NCBI GenBank assembly: GCA_001544655.2
Contig: FCOD02000015.1
Coordinates: forward strand, 1 to 64,000
Reading direction: 5' to 3'
DNA from: Caballeronia turbans
GTDB lineage: Bacteria; Pseudomonadota; Gammaproteobacteria; Burkholderiales; Burkholderiaceae
Length of the DNA stretch: 64,000 nt
Below the pieces are notes generated by a model. It made no database searches and was not told the DNA's origin. It saw only the letters and a list, made by a program, of their open reading frames with translations. Shown here piece after piece: positions 1 to 8,657 of this stretch; within the stretch, counting starts at the first letter, position 1; the number at the start of each line of letters is the position of its first letter. A program made the position numbers and the translations under genes.

Positions 1-92
1 ACCTTTCCTGCCAGCGGCAAGCGGTACTTCGCGAGTTGGCCGAGTCCGATGTTCCGGTATTCGGGCCTTGGTTTTTTCAATGCTTCAGCCAC
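1..92 (-). CDS. sdhC: Succinate dehydrogenase cytochrome b556 subunit, 5' end only
   Basis: Partial gene running off the left edge. The leftward frame from GTG at 92 gives about 30 residues that begin VAEALKKPRPEYRNIGLGQL and continue to LPLAGK. This matches, from memory, the conserved cytosolic N-terminus of Burkholderia SdhC, where the segment before the first membrane helix reads KPRPEYRNIG...YRLPLAGK. A purine-rich ribosome site (GGGAAGGGG) lies a few bases upstream of the GTG and supports that start. SdhC anchors complex II in the inner membrane and helps bind quinone and haem b. The rest of sdhCDAB should lie to the left, outside the window. The call rests on a short segment but the motif is distinctive. 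Confidence 0.8.
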   Translation of the reverse strand, partial: MAEALKKPRPEYRNIGLGQLAKYRLPLAGK

Positions 93-308
93 GTTAGACC
101 CCTTCCCAATCTGATTGACGATTCGCGCGTCGTCGATACACGACACGGGCGGCACTCGTCCAGCCTGATCCGCCTCGAAAGCGCCCGGCGATGTAATTGG
201 GGAAAAGTTTTTAGCCCGCGCACTGCGCGATAGCGGTATTTTGTCGCGCGATTGATATACTGTCCAATATCTATCTCGTCTTTCTGAAATATCTTTGACA
301 GATATCGC

Positions 309-1205
309 ATGGAACTGCGCCATATCCGTTACTTTCTGGCCGTAGCCGAGGAGCGCAACGTGACGCGCGCGGCGGAACGGCTCGGCATCGGCCAGCCACC
401 GCTCAGCCAGCAGATTCATGCGCTGGAGGACGAACTCGGCGTGCGGCTCTTCCGGCGCACCGGCCACGGCGTCGTGCTGACCGAAGCCGGCGAGGCGTTC
501 GCCATCGATGCCAAGCGCCTGATGAACGACGCACGCCTCGCCGTCGAAAAGGCGCAGAGTGCGGGGCGCGGCGAGATCGGCCAGCTCAATATCGGGTTCA
601 CGGGGTCGGCCGCGTTCAATCCGGTCGTGTCGAAGCTGATCCGCTCTTATCGGCAGGCTTATCCGAACGTCACACTCACGCTTACGGAAGGTAATACGGC
701 GCAACTGCTCGCTCATCTCGACGCGGGCCGTGTCGATGTCGCCTTCGTTCGTCTCGGCAGCCAGTCGCCCGCGGGCGTGCAGATCAATCACATCGCGATC
801 GAGCCGATGAAAATCGTGCTGCCCGCCACGCATAAGCTCGCGAAGAAACGCAAGGTGCCGCTCGCGGCGCTGGCGGATGATCCCTTCGTGATGCTGCCGC
901 GCGAGGCGAGCCCGACCTTGCACGACGTCATCATCGGCGCTTGCCGTGAAGCGGGGTTCGAGCCGGTCCCCGGGCAGCAGGCGCCGCAGCTTTCGTCAGT
1001 CGTGAATCTGGTCGCGGCCGAATTCGGTGTCTCGCTGGTGCCGGCATCCGTCTGTCAGATTCAGGTCGACGGCGTCGCCTACACCGATGCGCTCGGCAGC
1101 GCGATCACGATCCGCCTCGCACTGGCCTCGCGCATCGACGCGACAGCCGCCAAGACCGCCAACTTTCTCGACATCGCGCGGCAGGTCGTTACGTCATCGA
1201 CGTGA
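309..1205 (+). CDS. LysR-family transcriptional regulator
   Basis: A 298-residue protein of standard LysR length. Residues 1-60 form the winged helix-turn-helix (MELRHIRYFLAVAEERNVTRAAERL, then the recognition helix around QPPLSQQIHALE), followed by the linker helix and a periplasmic-binding-like effector domain from about residue 90. The ligand is not evident; the N-terminus resembles the BenM/CatM type, which usually respond to aromatic acids or related metabolites. The gene is divergent from sdhC with about 216 bp between them. Just upstream of its ATG are AT-rich dyads (GATAT...ATATC near 256-305), typical of LysR boxes, so it probably autoregulates and may act on sdhC. The beta-carbonic anhydrase gene follows in the same direction after about 110 bp. 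Confidence 0.9.
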   Translation: MELRHIRYFLAVAEERNVTRAAERLGIGQPPLSQQIHALEDELGVRLFRRTGHGVVLTEAGEAFAIDAKRLMNDARLAVEKAQSAGRGEIGQLNIGFTGSAAFNPVVSKLIRSYRQAYPNVTLTLTEGNTAQLLAHLDAGRVDVAFVRLGSQSPAGVQINHIAIEPMKIVLPATHKLAKKRKVPLAALADDPFVMLPREASPTLHDVIIGACREAGFEPVPGQQAPQLSSVVNLVAAEFGVSLVPASVCQIQVDGVAYTDALGSAITIRLALASRIDATAAKTANFLDIARQVVTSST

Positions 1206-1316
1206 CATTGTCATCAGAACAAGCGCGCATTGCATTCGACGCATTTTCGTCCAACACTTCAGTTCGCAAGAGAAGCGTCAAGAAGGCCCAATCCTTTGAC
1301 ATCGAGGAGCAAGGTC

Positions 1317-2066
1317 ATGCGCGAAGAGGTAAAGCATCCGCTGCAATGCACGCCCGCGTGCCGCCGGGGTTTCCTCAGATCAGTTGCATCCGCAACTATC
1401 GCCGGGCTTGCCGGCCCGTCGCTTCTCATGACCTCGGCTCACGCCGATGCATTGACGCACGCGCAGCGCGACAGCATGACGCCCGAGCAGATCATCGCAT
1501 TGATGAAGCAAGGCAACGAGCGGTTTCGGAGAGGCGAGCGCAAGGACCGGAATTATCTGCGCGAGCAAAAGGCCAGCGCGAAAGGACAGTATCCCGCGGC
1601 CGTGCTGCTCAGTTGCATCGACTCGCGCGCGCCCGCGGAAGTCATCATGGACCTGGGCATCGGGGATATCTTCAATTGCCGCATCGCCGGCAATATCGAA
1701 AACGACGATATCCTCGGCAGCATGGAGTTCGCGTGCAAGCTGATGGGCGCGAAAGTAGTGCTCGTCATGGGGCACACGTCGTGCGGGGCGATCAAAGGCG
1801 CGATCGCCAATGCCGAGCTGGGCCATCTCACGGGTCTGCTTGCGCGCATCAAGCCCGCTGTCGATGCAACGCAGTACGACGGCGAGCGCACGGCGACCAA
1901 CTACGCGTTCGTCGATAAAGTGGCGCGCAAGAATGTCGAACTGACCATTGCACAGATTCGCCGCGATAGCGCCGTGCTCAGCGAGATGGAAAGCCAGCAT
2001 GGAATCAAGATTGCCGGGGCGATGTATAACTTGAGCACGGGGGCGGTGGAGTTTTTCGGCTCTTAA
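1317..2066 (+). CDS. Exported beta-class carbonic anhydrase
   Basis: Interconverts CO2 and bicarbonate. The start at 1317 is chosen because GAGGAG lies just upstream and it places a twin-arginine signal at the N-terminus (R16-R17 in CRRGFLRSVAS, then a hydrophobic stretch ending AHA near residue 43); an earlier ATG at 1230 lacks support. Family signatures are clear in the 249-residue product: the C-x-D-x-R motif (C100, D102, R104) and H153-x2-C156, which together supply the zinc ligands. The signal implies folding in the cytoplasm and Tat export to the periplasm. It converges on the symporter gene so tightly that the two stop codons share bases in TTAA at 2063-2066. Confidence 0.9.
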   Translation: MREEVKHPLQCTPACRRGFLRSVASATIAGLAGPSLLMTSAHADALTHAQRDSMTPEQIIALMKQGNERFRRGERKDRNYLREQKASAKGQYPAAVLLSCIDSRAPAEVIMDLGIGDIFNCRIAGNIENDDILGSMEFACKLMGAKVVLVMGHTSCGAIKGAIANAELGHLTGLLARIKPAVDATQYDGERTATNYAFVDKVARKNVELTIAQIRRDSAVLSEMESQHGIKIAGAMYNLSTGAVEFFGS

Positions 2067-3646
2067 ACTTCGACACGCTCTCGAACGCCTTCCTTTTGCT
2101 TCACGACATCGCGCCGCGCCGTCCAATACTCCGTCCGCACGCCGATATCCTCGGAAACAAACGCCCCGCCGCGCGTCGACCGATAGTTCGCAAGCGCCTT
2201 ATATACGAGGCGTTGCCCGATCAGCAAAATCGGCACATTGAGCAGCACCATCACGATGTTCATCAGATCGGACAGCGCCCAGAGGTTCGGCAACTCGAGG
2301 CCGGCAAGCACTGTGAGCGCACCGAACGGCACGAACACGAGCGAGCCCACGACGCGGATACCAGTGATGAAGCCGCGACTACGCGAGATGAAGTTCGCCG
2401 ATATCTCCGCGAACGAGATCATGCCGAGCAACGTCGTAAACGCGAAAAGCCCGTAACACACGCACATCACGATCTTGACGACGTGAGCGACGGAAACCGG
2501 CACGAGCGTTTCGACCGATGCGAGATAGACCGTGATCTTCGATGCCCTCACCGATTCCCACGCTTGCCCATCGACGGTGCCGGTCCAGACGTGCGCCATC
2601 ACCACGATGAACCCCGTCATCGTGCAGATGACCATCGTGTCGAAGAACACGCCGAGACTCTGCACGAAGCCCTGTTCACAGGGGTGATCGTTGTCGGCGA
2701 TCGCGGCGGCCATCGTGATGGTGCCCTGGCCCGCTTCGTTCGACATCAACCCGCGCTTGACGCCCTGCGCGAGCGCGGTGCCGATCGCTCCGCCGAAGAG
2801 CGCATGCGGTGCGAATGCGCCGACGAACACCTCGTGAAAGAAGTACGGAATCAGCGGCAGATTGATCAGGATGATGACGAACGACATCAGGCAGAACAGC
2901 GTCGCCTTGATCGGGACGAGGAGATCGGTATAGGCGGTCACGCGGCGAATGCCGCCCATGATGATGAACGAGCACGCAGCGATCAGCACGACCGCGATGA
3001 CGTAATACACCGTCGACTGACGTGCGAGATGCGTACCGGTGACAGTATCGGCGATGGTGCCGATCGCAGTGAACACGTTGAACGTTTGCGGCGGCACGTT
3101 GAAAAGCGCATAGACGATGAATACGAGCGAAAGAAACGTGCCGACGATGCGCCTGTCGCCGAGAATGCGCCGCCCATAGAACGGCAGGCCGCCGACGAAC
3201 TCATCGTGCTTCTTCTCCTTGAAAAGCTGCGCGAGCGTCGATTCCATGAATGCAGTAGCCATGCCGAAGAATGCGGCCACCCACATCCAGAACAATGCAC
3301 CCGGCCCGCCGACCGAAATCGCACCCGTGATGCCGACGATATTGCCCGGCCCCGCGCGCATCGCGAGTCCGAGCATGAACGACGCAAGCGCACTGACGCC
3401 GGTCTTCGACGACTGTCTGCGCAACATGATGCGCACGATCTTGCCGACGTTCATCGTCTGGATGAAGCGCGTGCGGATCGTGAAATGGATGCCCACGCCG
3501 ACGAGCAAAAGAATCGCGAACGAGAACTGCCCGAGCACGGGAATTCGCGAATATGCCTTGAAATTGGTGGGGAAATCCCACAAGAAATCCGACACGGGTG
3601 CAATGAAGGCAAACAATGCATTCACGGATTGGAAGAGACTTTCCAC
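2063..3646 (-). CDS. AGCS-family sodium:alanine/glycine symporter
   Basis: A 527-residue inner-membrane protein with around ten hydrophobic helices. The family hallmark lies near residue 100: a GPGN motif in AMRAGPGNIVGITGAISVGG, followed by GALFWMWVAAFFGMATAFMES. Members import small neutral amino acids, usually alanine or glycine, with Na+. The start is GTG at 3646, preceded by AAAGGA; no ATG fits better. The gene has its own leader of about 120 nt downstream of a TATAAT at 3766-3771 and no obvious partner. Its stop overlaps that of the carbonic anhydrase. The exact substrate cannot be read from the sequence. Confidence 0.9.
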   Translation of the reverse strand: MESLFQSVNALFAFIAPVSDFLWDFPTNFKAYSRIPVLGQFSFAILLLVGVGIHFTIRTRFIQTMNVGKIVRIMLRRQSSKTGVSALASFMLGLAMRAGPGNIVGITGAISVGGPGALFWMWVAAFFGMATAFMESTLAQLFKEKKHDEFVGGLPFYGRRILGDRRIVGTFLSLVFIVYALFNVPPQTFNVFTAIGTIADTVTGTHLARQSTVYYVIAVVLIAACSFIIMGGIRRVTAYTDLLVPIKATLFCLMSFVIILINLPLIPYFFHEVFVGAFAPHALFGGAIGTALAQGVKRGLMSNEAGQGTITMAAAIADNDHPCEQGFVQSLGVFFDTMVICTMTGFIVVMAHVWTGTVDGQAWESVRASKITVYLASVETLVPVSVAHVVKIVMCVCYGLFAFTTLLGMISFAEISANFISRSRGFITGIRVVGSLVFVPFGALTVLAGLELPNLWALSDLMNIVMVLLNVPILLIGQRLVYKALANYRSTRGGAFVSEDIGVRTEYWTARRDVVKQKEGVRERVEV

Positions 3647-4080
3647 GCGAGGCGTTCCTTTCGTGCTTCGACCTGCTTCAAACAGGGGTTCGGAATGTTG
3701 ATAAACCAGCGATGTTCGAAGCTGGCGGACGTGCCGGCGCGGGCACGCAATCTTTTGAGGCAGCGATTATACGGTTCGGGGACCCACCTTCCTCTTGATG
3801 GCCGATGGCGAAGCCGGGAAACGGATCGCGCCGATAGGACAGTTAGTTGCGACGTTGCGTCGTGCTTATCTCATTCTTCTGTTGCAGAGCGTCTCAGAGA
3901 ACACGAGGACCGGACGACTGCGAAGCCCTGCTCGCCTCGCTTGTCAGCTTCGGCAAACTGACGGACCATGGCAGCAACCACCTGGCAGGTCTGCTCCATG
4001 ACGACCGGCGGCGAATGGTTCGGGATGTGGCGGTCGTAGCAATGGAACGGCCGGGAGAGCGCGTTTCGACTGCTTTACAT
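3647..4080. other. Non-coding stretch between the symporter and dioxygenase genes
   Basis: About 430 bp with no convincing gene. It holds the symporter promoter and leader at its left end. The right part (about 3870-4080) has a 42-codon leftward frame (3871-3999) and a longer rightward frame, neither with a ribosome site or recognisable domain. It could be the remnant of a lost gene or mobile element, but I could not identify it. Confidence 0.4.
3766..3771 (-). promoter_or_regulatory. Candidate -10 box of the symporter gene
   Basis: Reading leftward the bases are TATAAT, a consensus sigma-70 -10 box about 120 nt upstream of the GTG start of the AGCS symporter. No good -35 match stands 16-18 bases further up, so the promoter may need an activator. 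The leader between this box and the gene does not resemble a glycine riboswitch, although such switches are common upstream of this family. Confidence 0.45.
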
Positions 4081-5028
4081 TCAATTCAACGTCACCGCAG
4101 CCGCCGCCCCCACCGGCGAGCCTTCGATCGCCACCGACCTCTGCCCGTCGGGCCCGACCGGCACATCGCCGACGAGCGTCGTGCGATACAACTGGCGATC
4201 GAAGTCGAGATCGAAGATATCCGTGGGCGCGAGATGCGCGGTCGTGCGGTTGTCCCAGAACGCGATGCTGCCCGGCTCCCACTTGAAGCGCACCGTGAAT
4301 TCCGGCCGCGTCACATGCTCCCAGAGCAATTCGAGCAACACCTGGCTTTCACGCGGCGCCAGTCCCGCGATGTGCTTGAGAAAGCCCGGGCTCACATACA
4401 GCGCGCGCTCGCCGGTCTCCGGATGCACGCGCACGAGCGGATGCTCGCTCACGAGCGTGTGGTCCGTCACGGCCTTCGTGAAAGCATCGGTGCCGCTCGC
4501 GCCTTGCGGCGGCGCAAAGCGATGCACGCCGCGCAAGCCATCGACGAAAGTACGCAGCGGCGCCGAGAGCTTCTCATATGCGATCACGAGATTGGTCCAT
4601 TGCGTGTCGCCGCCATAGGGCGGAATCGTCACGCCACGCAGAATCGATGCAAACGGCGGATTCACCGCGGCCGTGACATCGGTGTGCCAGCCGGTCCAAG
4701 GGCGCAAGAGCGAAGGCCCTTCGAAGCGCGTCGCCTTGCGGAACTTCGAGATCGAATAGATCTCGGGGTGTCCATCGACATGCCCGAACACCGGATGCCC
4801 TACCGTAAGCTCGCCAAACTGCGCCGAGAATGCGATGTGCTGCTCATGACTCAAGAATTGCTCGCGAAAGAAAATCACGCGCCATTTGAGCAGCGCGGCG
4901 CGGATTCCATCGACCTGTGCGGAAGACAGCGGACGCGTGAGATCGACGCCGCCGATCTCCGCGCCGATGTGCGCCGAGAGCGGACTGACGGTCAATTCTG
5001 CTTCTTTCTCGATGGCAGCGGCATTCAT
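4081..5028 (-). CDS. TauD/TfdA-family 2-oxoglutarate dioxygenase
   Basis: A 315-residue non-haem iron dioxygenase. The 2-His-1-carboxylate site is visible: H115 and D117 in WHTDV, and H265 in TTAHLAP, with R282 placed to hold 2-oxoglutarate. The N-terminal region (GAEIGGVDLTRPLS) is typical of the family. Members hydroxylate taurine, alkyl sulfates, 2,4-D and similar anions; cleavage of a sulfonate or sulfate ester would release sulfite or sulfate as a sulfur source. It lies 39 bp downstream of a binding-protein gene and third in a leftward set behind a TonB receptor, suggesting one uptake-and-attack unit. The substrate is not determined by sequence. Confidence 0.88.
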   Translation of the reverse strand: MNAAAIEKEAELTVSPLSAHIGAEIGGVDLTRPLSSAQVDGIRAALLKWRVIFFREQFLSHEQHIAFSAQFGELTVGHPVFGHVDGHPEIYSISKFRKATRFEGPSLLRPWTGWHTDVTAAVNPPFASILRGVTIPPYGGDTQWTNLVIAYEKLSAPLRTFVDGLRGVHRFAPPQGASGTDAFTKAVTDHTLVSEHPLVRVHPETGERALYVSPGFLKHIAGLAPRESQVLLELLWEHVTRPEFTVRFKWEPGSIAFWDNRTTAHLAPTDIFDLDFDRQLYRTTLVGDVPVGPDGQRSVAIEGSPVGAAAAVTLN

Positions 5029-5067
5029 TTCGAATTCCTTTGTACGTGGGATTCATTGACGAGGCAC

Positions 5068-6081
5068 TCAACTGCCTTGCGCGTTCGCATCGTCGGCGAA
5101 AAAGTAATCGCGCCACGACTTCGGCTCATGACGAATCACGCCGACCTTGTGCAGGAACGCGCCCAGTTGCAGCGTGTTTTGCGGTGTCGTGGCGAAGCTC
5201 GCTTCCTTGTCGCTCAAAATGCCTTCGACGAACGCGGGCGATAGCTTCGACCCGTCCTGACGAATGTAAATGGCCGCCGCCTGCGCCTTGTCCCTGTCGA
5301 CGAGTTTCGCCGCATCGTCGAGCGCCGCGCGCACGGCCGCATACGTCTTCGGATTGTCCTTGCGCCACGCGCCGGAGGTGACGACGACACTGCCCGTAGA
5401 AGGACCGCCGAGAATGTCGGTGGAACTCGTCACCTTGTGAATCTTCGGATCTTCGAGCTCCTGATATTGATACGGCGCATTGGAGAAATGCAGATTGACG
5501 ACCGAGTTGCCCGATAACATTGCGGTCGTCGCATCGGCGTGCGGCATGTTGACCTCGAAGCGATCCAGACGCGCATAGTCGGCATCGCCGAAAGCCTTGG
5601 CCGATGCCATCTGAAGAAGCCGCCCCTGCTGCGACACGGCGGCGGACACCACCGCGATGCGATCCTTCTCGCCGATATCCCGAATGCTGCGAATGCGCGG
5701 ATCGTTCGTCACGAGATATACCGGCACCGCGCTTTGCGCAGCCATGGCGCGAAAGTCCTGCCGCCCGCGCGTGCGGTCCCAGATCGTCATCAAAGGCCCG
5801 ATGCCGATGGTCGCAATATCCGCCGCGCCCGACAGCAACGCCTCGTTCACGGCCGCGCCGCCCGAGAGCGTGCTCCATTGCACGTCGATAGCGAGTCCCG
5901 CGCGCGCGCCTGCTTTCTCGATGAGCTTCTGATCCTTCGCTACTTTCAGCAGCAACGAGCCGATGCCATATTGATCGACGATCTTCACGTTCCCTTCGGC
6001 GTGCGCGCGATGAATCGGCAAGGCGAGCATTGCCATCGACGCGAACACGGCGAAGAGACGCTGCAATGAAAATGTCGTCAT
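5068..6081 (-). CDS. Periplasmic substrate-binding protein, SsuA/TauA (NMT1) type
   Basis: A 337-residue protein starting at ATG 6081 (the longer frame begins with TTG and has no ribosome site). The N-terminus MTTFSLQRLFAVFASMAMLA, followed by IHRAHA, is a Sec signal with a cleavage site near residue 24. The mature part carries features of aliphatic-sulfonate or nitrate binding proteins: ALLSGAADIATIGIGP near residue 85 and a second-lobe segment SSTDILGGPSTGSVVV. Such proteins hand ligand to an ABC permease and ATPase, yet neither is present here; they must be encoded elsewhere or be shared. It is flanked by the TonB receptor gene upstream and the dioxygenase gene downstream, all leftward. 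Confidence 0.85.
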   Translation of the reverse strand: MTTFSLQRLFAVFASMAMLALPIHRAHAEGNVKIVDQYGIGSLLLKVAKDQKLIEKAGARAGLAIDVQWSTLSGGAAVNEALLSGAADIATIGIGPLMTIWDRTRGRQDFRAMAAQSAVPVYLVTNDPRIRSIRDIGEKDRIAVVSAAVSQQGRLLQMASAKAFGDADYARLDRFEVNMPHADATTAMLSGNSVVNLHFSNAPYQYQELEDPKIHKVTSSTDILGGPSTGSVVVTSGAWRKDNPKTYAAVRAALDDAAKLVDRDKAQAAAIYIRQDGSKLSPAFVEGILSDKEASFATTPQNTLQLGAFLHKVGVIRHEPKSWRDYFFADDANAQGS

Positions 6082-6250
6082 GCGGGATATCGTGGAAGAG
6101 CGGCGAGCGATCAATGTACTCGCCGCTTAATCGCACGCGAACGAAGAAATCCCGATACGGATAGCTTCGTTCGCGATAAGCGCCAGGGCGGCGCTTAACG
6201 ACAATTCGATGCAGCGCGCCCTCCGGAAGGCGCGGTGCGGTGAAGCGTGC

Positions 6251-8428
6251 TTACCAGTGATAGTTCATGCCGGCGAACACCTGACGCCCGTAGCCGAACG
6301 CGCACCAGCTGCCGTAGTAGCACGATGCGACATATTCCTTGTTGAAGAGGTTCTGCGCGTTCACGTAAAGCTCCGCACCCTTCAACTGCGATGCGGCGCG
6401 TCCGAGGTCGTAGCGCAGCGTGGCATCGACGAGGAAGAAGCTCGACACCTTGAAGCTGTTGTCGCTGCTGTACGTCGTGCCGGTATAGCGTCCGCCCGCG
6501 CCCATCGAGAGACCGGCGAGCGGTCCGCGATTGATCGTGTAATAGCCCCACAAAGAGGCCTGATTCTGCGGAATAGCAGGAAGGAACTTCCCTTCGAGTC
6601 CGCTGTTGTCCTTCGTGTACTTCGTGTTGAGATATGTGTAGCTCGCGGTGACGTTCAATGAATCAGTGAGGCTCGCCTTCGCTTCGAGTTCGACGCCGAG
6701 CGATCTCGCCTCACCGACCGCCGACTGGAAGGCCGGGTTGTCCGCGTTGACGGTCAACAGGTTCTTGCGCGTCAGATCGAACAGCGCAGCCGAAAAGAAC
6801 GCGTTATAGCCCTTCGGCTGGAACTTCACGCCGAGCTCGTATTGACGCCCGCGCTCGGGCGAAAACTGATTGCCGCTGATGTCCACGCCCGCTTGCGGCG
6901 TGAACGATTCGGTATAGCTGAAGTACGGCGCGATCCCGCTGTCGAACACGTACGTCAGACCGCCGCGGAACGTGAACGCGCGATCGAACTGATGCGACAC
7001 GATGCCGTAAGTCGTGTTGTTCGAATCGCTGCTGGCCCAGTCCTCGCGTCCGCCGAGCGTGAGGATCACGTTGCCCCAGCGCGCCTGATCCTGCGCATAA
7101 ACGCCATACTGCGTGCCGCTCAGCACCTGGTGATAGCGGTCAGGCGGCGTGATCGCCTGGTTGTAGTTCGGGGCGAACATGTCGAGCGTCGGTGCCGTGC
7201 CGAAGCCCGCGTCGAAGTTGCTCGCGTAGTGCTGATAGTCGAATCCGAACAGCACCGTATGATCGATCTGACCGGTCGAGAAATTGCCTTCGAGCTGATT
7301 GTCGAGCGAGACCGTATTCAGGTTGTCCTTCGAAGCCGCCGTGCCGCGATCGAGCGTGCGCAGGTCGTCTTCGAGCATGCTCGCATAGACGCTCTTGTAG
7401 TCCTGCGCGAGATGCAGCAAGCGGCCGTTCGAACGGAACGTCCACGCGTTGTTGAGCTTGCGGTCGAACCTGTAGCCGATCGCTTCTTCCACGCGATTGA
7501 AGCTCTCGAAATTGTGATCGCCGTCGTAGAAGTCGCTCGGCAGCTTGCCGTTCGGGTTGTAGAGGACCGTGCCTTGCGGCGGCACGCTGCCGTACGACGT
7601 GCTGCGCGGATCATGCTGGTACAGACCGTACAGCGTGAGCGAAGTCTTGTTGTCCGGGCGCCATGTGAACGACGGCGCAATCGCGATGCGCTTGTTGTAG
7701 GTCGACTGCACCTGCCCGTCTTCCGAGCGCGCGATGCCGGTGATGCGATACAGATAGCGGTCATCGCCCGCGATCGGGCCGGAGAAATCGAACTTGGCCT
7801 GCTTGTGCGCGTAGTTGCCGAATTCGATGCCCACTTCGTGCAGCGGCACGACCGTCGGCATCTTGCTTTCCTGATCGAGCAGGCCGCCCGCCGCCGCCTG
7901 GCCGTAGAGCACGGACACGGGACCCTTGAGCACTTCGATGCGTTCCATCATGTACGGGTCGATCTGCGGCACCGCGTACCACGCGTTATCGAGCAGCTTG
8001 AGGCCGTTCCAGTACTTGTCCGCATCGAAGCCGCGCACCTTCAGCATGTCATAGCGCGTCGCGATGCCGCCGCGCGTTTCAGGCGTTACGCCCGAGACAT
8101 AGCGCACGGCCGCGTTGAGCGTCTGCGCGTTCTGCTGATCCATCTGCTCGCGCGTGACGACGGAGACGGACTGCGGCGTTTCGAGCAGAGACGGCGTGCC
8201 CTTCATCGCCGCCGACTCCTTCGCGACATAGCCTTTCGTCGGACCATACGGCTGGTCGACTGTTTGCGCGGTGACCTTTACCGCCGGCAGCGTGCTTTCT
8301 TCAGGCGCGGACGAAGCCGGCTCCGTCGACTGTGCATAGGCGAGCGGCGCCGCCGCGAACAGCAGCAGCGCCGCCACTTTCAGGGGCCGCATCGCGACCG
8401 GGCTCGTCTTACCAGATTTCATGCTCAT
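6251..8428 (-). CDS. TonB-dependent outer-membrane receptor, siderophore-receptor type
   Basis: A 725-residue protein with a signal peptide (cleavage near AYAQS, about residue 32), a plug domain (SLLETPQSVSVVTREQMDQQ, then LKVRGFDADKYWNG and IEVLKGPVSVLYGQAAAGG at about 85-180) and a beta-barrel ending in an aromatic residue (FAGMNYHW). These plug motifs are those of the FhuA/FpvA siderophore family. It imports a ligand across the outer membrane using TonB energy. A Fur-like palindrome lies upstream at 8455-8476, so iron repression is likely. It heads a leftward set with a periplasmic binding protein and a dioxygenase. The ligand is unknown; it could be an iron chelate or a sulfur compound. 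Confidence 0.9.
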   Translation of the reverse strand: MSMKSGKTSPVAMRPLKVAALLLFAAAPLAYAQSTEPASSAPEESTLPAVKVTAQTVDQPYGPTKGYVAKESAAMKGTPSLLETPQSVSVVTREQMDQQNAQTLNAAVRYVSGVTPETRGGIATRYDMLKVRGFDADKYWNGLKLLDNAWYAVPQIDPYMMERIEVLKGPVSVLYGQAAAGGLLDQESKMPTVVPLHEVGIEFGNYAHKQAKFDFSGPIAGDDRYLYRITGIARSEDGQVQSTYNKRIAIAPSFTWRPDNKTSLTLYGLYQHDPRSTSYGSVPPQGTVLYNPNGKLPSDFYDGDHNFESFNRVEEAIGYRFDRKLNNAWTFRSNGRLLHLAQDYKSVYASMLEDDLRTLDRGTAASKDNLNTVSLDNQLEGNFSTGQIDHTVLFGFDYQHYASNFDAGFGTAPTLDMFAPNYNQAITPPDRYHQVLSGTQYGVYAQDQARWGNVILTLGGREDWASSDSNNTTYGIVSHQFDRAFTFRGGLTYVFDSGIAPYFSYTESFTPQAGVDISGNQFSPERGRQYELGVKFQPKGYNAFFSAALFDLTRKNLLTVNADNPAFQSAVGEARSLGVELEAKASLTDSLNVTASYTYLNTKYTKDNSGLEGKFLPAIPQNQASLWGYYTINRGPLAGLSMGAGGRYTGTTYSSDNSFKVSSFFLVDATLRYDLGRAASQLKGAELYVNAQNLFNKEYVASCYYGSWCAFGYGRQVFAGMNYHW

Positions 8429-8454
8429 TTTTCGTCGATACCGTTGCGTGTGTG

Positions 8455-8476
8455 AATGCGAATCGTTATTATTTGC
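8455..8476 (-). promoter_or_regulatory. Candidate Fur box upstream of the TonB receptor
   Basis: Read leftward the site is GCAAATAATAACGATTCGCA followed by TT, 27 bp upstream of the receptor start. It resembles the Fur boxes of betaproteobacterial siderophore receptors (GCAAATGATAATGATTC...CATT) but matches the 19-bp E. coli consensus at only about 10 positions when aligned by eye. Its location at a TonB receptor gene strengthens the case. Confidence 0.5.
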
Positions 8477-8657
8477 GGCCGCATTGTCACCGAACGTTTT
8501 GTATTTGTAAAGAACTCATTCGAGCGTTTTTGTCGGGAGACAACGCGATCGGCGGAACGTATTCTGAAATTTTTGGGGTGCGAGTGGCTTTCAGCGCACA
8601 GCCGCTACCATGAATGCGCGGCCGTTGCCGCGATCACGCACATGCGAGGTCACGCCC

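Noticed and set aside
36-310. Overlapping short frames on both strands at the left edge
   Set aside because: They conflict with the sdhC start and the LysR control region and give arginine-rich nonsense translations.
3647-3765. Possible glycine riboswitch in the symporter leader
   Set aside because: Such switches often precede AGCS genes, but the conserved GGAGAG-type core and paired aptamers are not seen.
2096-3961. A 621-codon rightward open frame opposite the AGCS symporter
   Set aside because: It mirrors the codon pattern of the symporter on the other strand, is rich in Arg, His and Asp, lacks a domain and a ribosome site.
3871-3999. A 42-codon leftward frame between the symporter and dioxygenase genes
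   Set aside because: Too short, no ribosome site, and I could not tie it to a known protein or insertion sequence.
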